This document shows positions 25,482 through 32,606 of a DNA stretch of 64,000 nt, one piece after another. Origin of the DNA: an uncultured Clostridia bacterium (GTDB lineage: Bacteria; Bacillota; Clostridia; Christensenellales; Borkfalkiaceae); the NCBI GenBank assembly GCA_947631925.1, contig CANRNE010000009.1, forward strand, positions 1 through 64,000, in the 5' to 3' direction. A program made the translations under genes and the position numbers. Under the pieces are notes generated by a model, which did not search any database, was not told the origin of the DNA, and was given only the letters and a program-made list of their open reading frames with translations. The number at the start of each line of letters is the position of its first letter. Position 1 is the stretch's first letter.

Positions 25482-25723
25482 TTTTTATATTCCTCCAAAT
25501 ATTTTTTGTACTGTGTTTGCTCGTCCAAGATACGGTTGACCTCGGGCATGATCTCTTCTTTTGACCTCTCCAAACAGGCAAGCATCAGAAGATTGGTGTT
25601 CGCGCCGAACAGGCGGCGAAAAGCATAATCGAGGATCAGGGTAATGTCTCTGTCCTCGTTCCCCGTGCGGTTGATAGTGAAGATAGCCGTCAGGATCGCC
25701 GGGATCTCGTTTGTGTGTTTCAT
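25478..25723 (-). CDS. Small hypothetical protein
   Basis: Start at 25723 (MKHTNEIPAILTAIFT) follows AAAGGAG; the ORF-track start at 25786 lies inside the DUF4326 gene. The 81-residue product is helical ('DRDITLILDYAFRRLFGANT') with a charged C-terminus. Overlaps the downstream gene by ATGA. Family unknown. Confidence 0.55.
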   Translation of the reverse strand: MKHTNEIPAILTAIFTINRTGNEDRDITLILDYAFRRLFGANTNLLMLACLERSKEEIMPEVNRILDEQTQYKKYLEEYKK

Positions 25724-25736
25724 GGTAAAATCTCCT

Positions 25737-26054
25737 TTATAAATTTTTGATTTGTGCATTGAGCCAGCCCCGTATCGTTCGGGCATGACAGCGTTTGGGT
25801 GCGCACCAGCAGTACAGTTCGATGTGTCCGTACTCTTTCAGTGCATCCAGCATGGAATTGAGGTAATTCACCGCGCGGTCCGAATAAGTGATGAGCTTGC
25901 GGAAGTACAGTTCGTATTTGTCGCAAACGGCATCGCGCTCGCTCTCGTCGTGCATATAGTAGGGGTTGCCTACGGGCGTGCCTCTGTCTACACGGAATTG
26001 CCACGGCTCATTGTGAAATTCACGGTTTCTCAGGTTCTTGATTTCAATGTTCAT
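25737..26054 (-). CDS. DUF4326 family protein
   Basis: A 105-residue protein with the DUF4326 signature 'DRGTPVGNPYYMHDESERDA' and the C-terminal 'LYCWCAPKRCHARTIRGWL'. Proteins of this family are carried by phages and mobile elements; the Cys/His cluster suggests metal binding, and a nucleotide- or nucleic-acid-related enzymatic role has been suspected, but no reaction is established that I know of. It stands within the same operon, 13 bases before the next small gene. Confidence 0.75.
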   Translation of the reverse strand: MNIEIKNLRNREFHNEPWQFRVDRGTPVGNPYYMHDESERDAVCDKYELYFRKLITYSDRAVNYLNSMLDALKEYGHIELYCWCAPKRCHARTIRGWLNAQIKNL

Positions 26055-26057
26055 TGT

Positions 26058-26291
26058 TCAGTCCTCCATGTTTACAAATTCATTTACGGGGATCTTGTTT
26101 TCCCCGAAGATGCCGTACTCGAAGTAAGGGTCGTTCATGTCGCCCTTCAAATCGTAAACCGTCTGCGTCAACCTGCCTTGATCGCTCACGGCAAGCGTGA
26201 TTTCCCGCCGCTCTTCGTTTACCTCGATGATGTTGAAAATGACGGTATGATCTCCGTCGAAATGATGATATTCTTGCATATACCTGTTCAT
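26058..26291 (-). CDS. Small acidic hypothetical protein
   Basis: A 77-residue beta-rich acidic protein ('FDGDHTVIFNIIEVNEERRE'). AAGGAGGACTGCC precedes the ATG on the minus strand. Three bases separate its stop from the DUF4326 ATG. No family recognised. Confidence 0.6.
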   Translation of the reverse strand: MNRYMQEYHHFDGDHTVIFNIIEVNEERREITLAVSDQGRLTQTVYDLKGDMNDPYFEYGIFGENKIPVNEFVNMED

Positions 26292-26302
26292 GGCAGTCCT
26301 CC

Positions 26303-26605
26303 TTATTTGACGTATTTGTACCAGACGCTGTATTCAACTTCGATACAGTCGCGTGTTTCGTACCGTTCTTTTTCGCGGTTGTAGATCGGAACGTTTTCGT
26401 AAAGCTCGGTAACGGTTCCGCTGAACTCACCGTCTTTCCCGTTCGGGAAGCATTGCTTTCCCGCATCTTCGATAACCTTGATGTAAGGTTTGTTTTCTTC
26501 TTTGGAAAACGCGAGAATGAACAGATCATCTTCGGCGAGATAACCGATTCCCTTCAATTTCCCGACTCCATTTCTTTTAGAGACGGAATAAGCTACTTTT
26601 TTCAT
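26303..26605 (-). CDS. Hypothetical protein, first gene of the minus-strand cassette
   Basis: A 100-residue protein ('MKKVAYSVSKRNGVGKLKGI') with alternating strands and no membrane segment. GGAGG lies 8 bases before its ATG on the minus strand, and a gene-free stretch lies upstream, so the cassette promoter should be in 26606-26770; I see only weak matches there. Function unknown. Confidence 0.6.
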   Translation of the reverse strand: MKKVAYSVSKRNGVGKLKGIGYLAEDDLFILAFSKEENKPYIKVIEDAGKQCFPNGKDGEFSGTVTELYENVPIYNREKERYETRDCIEVEYSVWYKYVK

Positions 26606-26772
26606 TCTGGATACCTCCGTTTATTTGTTTTTTGCTTTTCGCAGGAGGCAGGAGAGCATAGTACGAAAACGAATGGACTGCTTGAAATTCTGTGCAGTGG
26701 GCTGTCAACGCCACCTTGCTGAAATTCGAGGAATGAACTCAAAGAAAACATTGCTTGGGAATCGCGGCAAAC

Positions 26773-26813
26773 AAAAAAAGCCGGCCATGCCAACGGCAAG
26801 CCGGTCTTTTTTT
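26773..26813. terminator. Hairpin flanked by A-run and T-run
   Basis: AAAAAAAGCCGGC and GCCGGTCTTTTTTT pair with one bulge around an inner GCC-AAC-GGC. Because of the runs on both sides it could work in either direction and isolates the cassette from the following genes. Confidence 0.6.
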
Positions 26814-26844
26814 GTGATGAAGTTTTCCGCAATGATTTCTGCGG

Positions 26845-26873
26845 TTTACAGCCCCGATGGACTATGCTATACT
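26845..26873 (+). promoter_or_regulatory. Promoter candidate without an assigned gene
   Basis: TTTACA, 17-base spacer, TATACT. It reads into a repeat copy and then the 764-residue membrane protein, so it may provide a long leader for that gene or make an unannotated RNA. Confidence 0.5.
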
Positions 26874-26937
26874 GACCCCAGAAATGCAAAAAACGGAGAG
26901 ATCCTTTTATATTTTTATTCGTTTGGGCTTCTTTATT

Positions 26938-27139
26938 CGGGGGTAGGGGGGTGGGTACGAGTTCTAAATTCTTTGCCGTAGGCGGAATTCACTTCCGCCG
27001 TGGGCGTCCCCATTTGCAACGCCACCGCAGGCTTAGTGTCCGATGAAACAGTACAGTTTGCGCGGCTAAGAGCGGAAGAAGGCGCAACCGCCAATCCGCT
27101 CGAAGAAAATATTTGCGCACGCAAAGATTTTTGCCGAAA
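26938..27139 (+). repeat. Hairpin-repeat family, copy A
   Basis: About 200 bases, highly similar to the reverse complement of 50122-50330: shared blocks include GGGTACGAGTTCTAAATTC, GAATTCACTTCCGCCGTGGG and CCGCAGGCTTA-TGTCCGATGAA. It ends in a degenerate form of the terminal hairpin. Confidence 0.85.
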
Positions 27140-27179
27140 CAATCAGATAATTTTTTTTCAAGAATCCTCCGAAAATCTG

Positions 27180-27208
27180 TTTACATTTTCTATCTTTTCG
27201 GGTAGAAT
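27180..27208 (+). promoter_or_regulatory. Promoter of the 764-residue membrane protein gene
   Basis: TTTACA, 17-base spacer, TAGAAT, about 35 bases before the ATG at 27243. Confidence 0.7.
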
Positions 27209-27242
27209 AGGAAGTACCATATTATAATAGGGAAAAGAACTC

Positions 27243-29537
27243 ATGAAAAAGATGACTCCCAGCAAGCTCAACCGTTTCTTTATCGCCTTTCTTGCAGTCG
27301 CCGCCGCCTTTCTCGCGGTTGGATTCGGCACGCTTGGCTCCTTCCACTCGGTGGGAGATGCCTATCTGCTTGCCGTACGGCAGGAGGGCGATCAGGATGC
27401 CCCGAGCGTGACGTTCAAACTCGAGAACCCGCGGCGCGTCAAAACAAACGACGACGGCACGGAGACGGAGGAGACGCTCAGCCTGCGCCTCACCGAAATC
27501 TATGTCAACGTCGCCTCCATCCATGCGGAAGAGGGCGTCCCCGCCAAGCTCACCGTAGAGCGCAAGACCTCGTCGTCCTCCGCCTCCTACGGAAGTGCGG
27601 TCACCGCCACACTCGAGAACTTTTTCACCCCGGGCGCGAAATACGACGAGGAGGGCAAGGAGATTGAAAAGGCCGTCGTGACGACGGGCAAGAACGTGCG
27701 CTTCCGCTATGTGATGCCCTTCCTTCCCACGAGCTCTTCCTCTTCGAGCGCATCCGCATTCGGAACGGGCTGGTCTGTTTCGACGTATCCGTATATCCGC
27801 CTCATCGCATCGGGCGGAGTAAACGTCCTTCTCAACGAAGTCGTCTTCGTCGGCGTGCCCACTTCCGTCTCCACGAGCGACACCAATCTCTCCACGGAGC
27901 GCTACATCATCCCCGCAAAGGTGGACTCCGCCACCTACTTCCAGGGGGAGAAGCAGGAGGACGGAAGAGTCCGTGCCCAAGCTCTCCTCGACGACACGTC
28001 GATAAACTACTCGGGCGTGTATGCCGCCATCGACAGATGGAATGCGGCGCATGCGGACGGCGGCGATACCAAGGACAAGGCGCCCTCCCTTCTTGCGCGC
28101 AAGGTGTCCGATATCAAAGATTTCTTCCCCGTCTCCGAGAGCTCCTTCTCGCAGTTCACGGCGGATGAGGTGTATTCTCTCATGACGATTGCCGAGATGC
28201 GGCAGGGCGCCACCTATTACAACAACGCGGACGACGCGCGCGCCACCTACTTTGCAGACAATGTAAGCGGCGCCTTCGGGACGGACTTCCTCGCCCTCGG
28301 GACGCTCATCTTCGGGACGAGCCCCTTCGGTCTTCGTTTCTTCCCCATGCTCGCCATGTTCGGCGTGCTTGTCGTCCTGTCCCGCTTCGTGACGCGGCTC
28401 GCCCGCAGTGAAAAGGCGGGGCTGGTCTTTGCGGTGCTCTTCGCCCTCTCCTGCCTCACGCTGGGAATCGCCCACACGGGCACTCCCTTTGCCATCGGGC
28501 TCTTCTTCTTCGCCTGCGCGCTCGACATCGTCCACAGATTTTATGCGAACGGGATTAAAAAGGCGACATTTACCGCCGTCCTTCCCTTGCTGTTTGCGGG
28601 ATTCTTCCTCGCGGGAGCCATCTGCGTGAACGGCGCCTTCGTCATTCCCGCCGTCGCCGTCGCCGCGCTCTTCGTCCTCGGCGTCGTGCGCATGAAGGGG
28701 GCCAAGAAGTATGCCCTCGAGAAGATTGAGACGGAGCCCGAGCCCCTGCCCGCGCCTCTGCCTGCAGAGGGGACGGAGGAGGAGCCGCCCGTGCCCAAGG
28801 AAGTTCGCATCGCCCGCGAAAAGGCGGGGTATCGCTTCCGCTTCACGGCCGCACCCGTGCTCTTCGCCGCGGGGCTTGTTGTCGGCGCGCTGCTCTTTGC
28901 GCTCCTCGGCATGATTCCCGCCTACTACACCTATGTCAAGGTCTATGACCCCACTTCGGACCTCGCAAATCCCACGATGAACGTGTTCACGCTCGCATGG
29001 CAGTGCTTTGTCAACGGGTTCACGGGCGCAAATCCCTACGGCGTGGGCGGCGGCTGGAACTTCTTCCGCACCGTCTTCACGGGGAAACAGCTCGCAGGCG
29101 ACTATGCGCTCGCGGGCGTCAATGCCGCCCCGTCCTCCCTGTACGGCGTGACCATGTACACCGTCAACTGGATTGCCGCGCTCGCCGTGATTGCGGGCAT
29201 CGTCGGCGCCGTCCTCGTGCTCGTGCGCGCCGTCCGCAGCGGGGACAAGCGGGAACTTCGCATCGCCCTGCGCCGCCTGCTCATTCCCGCGGTGCTCGCC
29301 GTCTGTGCGCTCGTCGCCGCCGCCGTCTCTCCCGCCGCAGAGGGATTTGTCCTTCTCGCATGGCTGATGGCATTCGCCCTCACCGCGCCCGCTTCCTCCG
29401 CATACGGAACGGGCCGTGCCGTGCGCATCGCGGAAATCACGGCGCTCGTGCTTCTCGTCGCCGTCTTCGGACTGCTCGCGGTGTTCACCTTCTCGGTGCC
29501 CCTGCCCGCAACCGTTCTGACGCCTATTTTCGGATAA
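27243..29537 (+). CDS. Polytopic membrane protein, GT-C glycosyltransferase-like
   Basis: A 764-residue protein with a first helix at ~12-33, a large outside domain rich in Ser/Thr/Glu (~35-330) and ten or so helices after residue ~345. The order of one helix, outside domain and clustered helices, with 'YYNNADDARATYFADNVSGAFG' before the membrane cluster, resembles GT-C / PMT-type lipid-linked sugar transferases, but I see no decisive catalytic motif. A charged loop at ~495-530 ('ETEPEPLPAPLPAEGTEEEP') is cytoplasmic. It has its own promoter and is followed closely by comM. Function tentative. Confidence 0.6.
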   Translation: MKKMTPSKLNRFFIAFLAVAAAFLAVGFGTLGSFHSVGDAYLLAVRQEGDQDAPSVTFKLENPRRVKTNDDGTETEETLSLRLTEIYVNVASIHAEEGVPAKLTVERKTSSSSASYGSAVTATLENFFTPGAKYDEEGKEIEKAVVTTGKNVRFRYVMPFLPTSSSSSSASAFGTGWSVSTYPYIRLIASGGVNVLLNEVVFVGVPTSVSTSDTNLSTERYIIPAKVDSATYFQGEKQEDGRVRAQALLDDTSINYSGVYAAIDRWNAAHADGGDTKDKAPSLLARKVSDIKDFFPVSESSFSQFTADEVYSLMTIAEMRQGATYYNNADDARATYFADNVSGAFGTDFLALGTLIFGTSPFGLRFFPMLAMFGVLVVLSRFVTRLARSEKAGLVFAVLFALSCLTLGIAHTGTPFAIGLFFFACALDIVHRFYANGIKKATFTAVLPLLFAGFFLAGAICVNGAFVIPAVAVAALFVLGVVRMKGAKKYALEKIETEPEPLPAPLPAEGTEEEPPVPKEVRIAREKAGYRFRFTAAPVLFAAGLVVGALLFALLGMIPAYYTYVKVYDPTSDLANPTMNVFTLAWQCFVNGFTGANPYGVGGGWNFFRTVFTGKQLAGDYALAGVNAAPSSLYGVTMYTVNWIAALAVIAGIVGAVLVLVRAVRSGDKRELRIALRRLLIPAVLAVCALVAAAVSPAAEGFVLLAWLMAFALTAPASSAYGTGRAVRIAEITALVLLVAVFGLLAVFTFSVPLPATVLTPIFG

Positions 29538-29578
29538 TATCCCGCATCCCGGGGTGACAAATACAAAGGAGGTTGGAT

Positions 29579-31102
29579 ATGATAGCCAAAATCGTTTGCT
29601 ATGCCTTAAACGGACTCGAGGGGGTCCCCGTCGAAGTGGAGACGGACGTCAACAAGGGCGTCCCGTCCTACGACATGGTAGGCCTGCCCGACGCCGCCGT
29701 CAAGGAGAGCAAGGAGCGCGTGCGCTCCGCCCTCAAGAACAGCGGACTGCTCTTCCCGATGAACCGCATCACCATCAATTTCGCACCTGCGGACATCAGG
29801 AAGGAGGGCGCTTCCTTCGACCTTGCCGTTGCGGTGAGTCTGCTCAAGGCGAGCGAACAGCTCGTCGGGGCGGACATCGGGGACATCGTCTTCCTCGGCG
29901 AACTCGCCTTAAACGGCGATCTGCGTCCCATCAACGGACTGCTGCCCATTCTCATTTCGGCGAAGGGGCACGGCTTTACGCGCTTCATCATCCCCGGCGC
30001 GAACGCACGGGAAGCGCGCTTCTTGGGCGGTGCGGAAATCTATCCCGCCGACACCCTGCTCGACGTCGTCAAACACCTCGTCGGCATGGAGCCCATCCCG
30101 CCCCTCGAGATGGCGGAATTCGTCCCCAACGCGGGGAGAAGCACCTCCGCCGACCTCAAATACGTGAAGGGTCAGCCGATGGCGCGCAGAGCGCTCGAAA
30201 TCGCCGTCGCGGGCGGCCACAACCTGCTCATGTCGGGCCCTCCCGGAACGGGCAAGACCATGCTCGCGCGCTGCCTTCCCACCATCATGCCCGACCTCTC
30301 CTTTGACGAAGCGCTCGAAATCACCAAGATTCACTCCGTCGCGGGCGTCCTCGGGGAGGAGGGTATCGTCTCCGAGCGGCCCTTCCGCACCCCGCACCAC
30401 ACGGCGACGACCGTCTCCATGTGCGGCGGCGGCAACAAAATCGTACACCCCGGGGAAATCTCCCTCGCGCACGGCGGCGTCCTCTTCCTCGACGAGTTGC
30501 CCGAATATAAGCGCTCGACGCTCGAAGCGCTCCGCCAGCCCCTCGAGGACGGGAAGATTACCGTCTCCCGCGCGGGCGGCACCTTTACCTTCCCCGCGCG
30601 CTTCATGATGTGCGCCAGCATGAACCCTTGCCCCTGCGGCAACTACGGCTCCTCCGAGCGCACCTGCTCCTGCACGCCCTCCGAAATCCGCCGCTACCGC
30701 AAGAAGATTTCGGGCCCGCTGCTTGACCGCATCGATTTGCAAGTCGAGGTGGACGACATCCACTACGACGAACTCACCTCCTCCGAGGAGCAGGAGGACT
30801 CCGCCACCGTCAAGGCGCGTGTGGATGCCGCCCGCCGGATTCAGCGCGCGCGGTTTGCCGAATACGGCATCTCCACCAACGCCGAGATGGGGGAGCGCGA
30901 GATTGCGCAGTTCTGCACCCTCACCAAGGAGGGAGACGGCATCCTTCGCTCCGCGTTTGAGCGCATGCACCTCTCGGCGCGCGCCCGCAGCCGCATCATC
31001 AAGGTTGCCCGCACGATTGCCGACCTCGACGGGTCGGAGGACATCCAGCCCCGCCATGTCTTCGAAGCGGTCTCCTACCGCATCTTCGATAAAATCGGGT
31101 AA
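29579..31102 (+). CDS. comM: YifB/ComM family Mg-chelatase-like AAA+ ATPase
   Basis: ATG 29579 is preferred over the TTG at 29573 because AGGAGG lies six bases upstream. The 507-residue product has the N-terminal LonC-like domain ('YALNGLEGVPVEVETDVNKG'), Walker A 'SGPPGTGKTMLAR' and Walker B 'GGVLFLDELPE', with the Cys-rich 'CASMNPCPCGNYG' insert typical of the family. In competent bacteria ComM is a helicase helping branch migration of incoming DNA. Neighbouring dprA supports a recombination role. Full length. Confidence 0.93.
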   Translation: MIAKIVCYALNGLEGVPVEVETDVNKGVPSYDMVGLPDAAVKESKERVRSALKNSGLLFPMNRITINFAPADIRKEGASFDLAVAVSLLKASEQLVGADIGDIVFLGELALNGDLRPINGLLPILISAKGHGFTRFIIPGANAREARFLGGAEIYPADTLLDVVKHLVGMEPIPPLEMAEFVPNAGRSTSADLKYVKGQPMARRALEIAVAGGHNLLMSGPPGTGKTMLARCLPTIMPDLSFDEALEITKIHSVAGVLGEEGIVSERPFRTPHHTATTVSMCGGGNKIVHPGEISLAHGGVLFLDELPEYKRSTLEALRQPLEDGKITVSRAGGTFTFPARFMMCASMNPCPCGNYGSSERTCSCTPSEIRRYRKKISGPLLDRIDLQVEVDDIHYDELTSSEEQEDSATVKARVDAARRIQRARFAEYGISTNAEMGEREIAQFCTLTKEGDGILRSAFERMHLSARARSRIIKVARTIADLDGSEDIQPRHVFEAVSYRIFDKIG

Positions 31103-31104
31103 GT

Positions 31105-32163
31105 ATGTTGACGGAAGAAGAACGCGCCTATCTCTGGCTCTGCACCGCGGAGGAATTTGACTACCGCGAAAAGGTCACGCTGCTGCGTGCCGCCCAACCC
31201 GCGGAGATTTTTCTGCATGCGGAGGAAAGGGCGGAGGAGATTTTGCACCGTCCCATCGTCACGCCGCTCTCCATGCGGGAGGAGCGTGCGGATGCGCTCG
31301 TCAAGGCGCTGGAACAGGCGGACGCCTTTGTCGTCACCCTGTTCTCCGACGACTACCCCGAATCCCTCAAACACATCACAGCCCCGCCCCTCATCCTGTT
31401 TGGGTCGGGAAATCGGGAACTGCTCACCAAGCGCAAGTTCTGCATCGTCGGCTCCCGCGTCATTCCGCCTTGGGCGGAGAAGACAGGCAAGCGCATCGCG
31501 AAGGAACTCGCCTCGCAGTTCGTCCTCGTCACGGGACTTGCCGAAGGGGGAGACCTCGCCGTCATCGACGGCGCCCTCCCGAGCGGGAACCTCATCTCCG
31601 TCCTGCCCTGCGGCATCGATTGCTGCTATCCCGCCGCGCACATCACCGTCAAGCAGAAGATTCGCGAGAAGGGGCTCCTTCTCACCGAACTCGCCCCGGG
31701 GGACACGACGAGAAAATACACCTTCCATGCCCGCAACCGCATTCTCGCGGGACTGTCGGAGGGCGTGCTCGTGCTCGCCGCGGGCAAGCGGAGCGGAACG
31801 CTGATTACGGCAAGCGCCGCCCTTGACTACGGGCGGGACGTCTTCGCATTTCCCCACAACGTAGGAACTGCGGCGGGGGAGGGCTGCAACGACCTCATCA
31901 AGAAGGGCGCCGCCCTCGTCACCTGTTCGCAGGACATCTTCGGCTGGTACGGCATGCAGTGCGCCGAGCGGGAGGAACTTCCCCTCACGGAGGAGGAGGG
32001 CCGAGTGCTCGCCATCCTGCGCGAGGAGGGGGAGATGCACCTCACCGCCATCGCAGAGCGTGCGGGTATGAAGCCCTTCGAGGCATCCGCCGTGCTGTCC
32101 GCGCTCGAAATTAAGGGCGCCGCAGTCAAATCGGGCGGCAACAAGTATTCCATCCTCTCATAA
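31105..32163 (+). CDS. dprA: DNA-processing protein DprA
   Basis: A 352-residue protein two bases after comM. The Rossmann-like DprA core is clear ('FCIVGSRVIPPWAEKTGKRI', 'LVTGLAEGGDLAVIDGAL', 'NRILAGLSEGVLVLAAGKRS'), with an N-terminal SAM-like region and a C-terminal winged helix ('EGEMHLTAIAERAGMKPFEA'). DprA loads RecA on single-stranded DNA during transformation. It heads the conserved dprA-topA-trmFO order known from Bacillota, although here repeats intervene before topA. Confidence 0.95.
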   Translation: MLTEEERAYLWLCTAEEFDYREKVTLLRAAQPAEIFLHAEERAEEILHRPIVTPLSMREERADALVKALEQADAFVVTLFSDDYPESLKHITAPPLILFGSGNRELLTKRKFCIVGSRVIPPWAEKTGKRIAKELASQFVLVTGLAEGGDLAVIDGALPSGNLISVLPCGIDCCYPAAHITVKQKIREKGLLLTELAPGDTTRKYTFHARNRILAGLSEGVLVLAAGKRSGTLITASAALDYGRDVFAFPHNVGTAAGEGCNDLIKKGAALVTCSQDIFGWYGMQCAEREELPLTEEEGRVLAILREEGEMHLTAIAERAGMKPFEASAVLSALEIKGAAVKSGGNKYSILS

Positions 32164-32253
32164 CCTTGCAGGCCCCCTCGAAGGCGGCGCGTGGAGCCAC
32201 CTCCCCCCTTATACTTGAGGGGGGAGGGTAGGGTAGGGGGTGTCATTTCCAAA
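32164..32253 (+). repeat. Fragment of the CCTCCC-rich dispersed repeat
   Basis: After the dprA stop there is a G/C-rich stretch ('CCACCTCCCCCCTTATACTT', 'GAGGGGGGAGGGTAGGGTAG') that resembles the edges of the second repeat family seen at 50334 and 57226. An imperfect hairpin (CCCCCCTTATACTTGAGGGGGG) lies inside and may act in termination. Confidence 0.5.
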
Positions 32254-32293
32254 TAACGGAAAAAGCAAAAACCGCGCTTTTTGCTTTTTCACA

Positions 32294-32411
32294 CAATTTG
32301 CGACCTCGGGGCTTATTGTCCGATGAAACGACCGCGACAGTGAGCATGTTAAGGCAATCGAGCCAATTTCCTCGACGAAAAGATTTGCTTTAGCAAAGCT
32401 TTTCGCCGAAA
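32294..32411 (+). repeat. Hairpin-repeat family, copy B
   Basis: Shares CTTATTGTCCGATGAAACGACCGCGACAG and the terminal hairpin CGACGAAAAGATTTGC-TTTA-GCAAAGCTTTTCGCCG (32373-32408) with the other copies; shorter on the 5' side. Confidence 0.85.
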
Positions 32412-32454
32412 CCTAAAATTATTTGCGCGAGCAAAACCACGCTTTTGCGCTGCG

Positions 32455-32580
32455 CGCCCCCATTTGCAACGCCACCGCAGGCTTATTGTCCGATAACACG
32501 ACCGCGACAGTGAGCATGTTGAGGCGCCAACGCCAATTTCCTCGACGAAAAGATTTCCGCAGGAAAGCTTTTCGCCGAAA
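32455..32580 (+). repeat. Hairpin-repeat family, copy C
   Basis: In direct orientation just after copy B, with CCATTTGCAACGCCACCGCAGG, the TTATTGTCCGATAACACGAC block and a hairpin (32543-32577) in which the loop-side arms read CC/GG instead of GC/GC. It ends about 27 bases before the topA ATG and may influence topA expression. Confidence 0.85.
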
Positions 32581-32606
32581 AAAAGTATAACATTTAGGAG
32601 CAGACA

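Larger units (their letters stand above)
26606..27242. other. Gene-free boundary region of the mobile cassette
   Basis: This 637-base gap holds a hairpin terminator, one orphan plus-strand promoter, a copy of the hairpin repeat family and the promoter of the next gene, each listed separately. Short ORFs here (26625-26981, 27000-27227) lack ribosome sites and span these elements, so I do not call them. Confidence 0.6.

Noticed and set aside
27222-28535. 437-aa minus-strand ORF opposite the 764-residue membrane protein
   Set aside because: Arg/Glu/Gly shadow translation without a start signal; the plus frame has a promoter and membrane helices.
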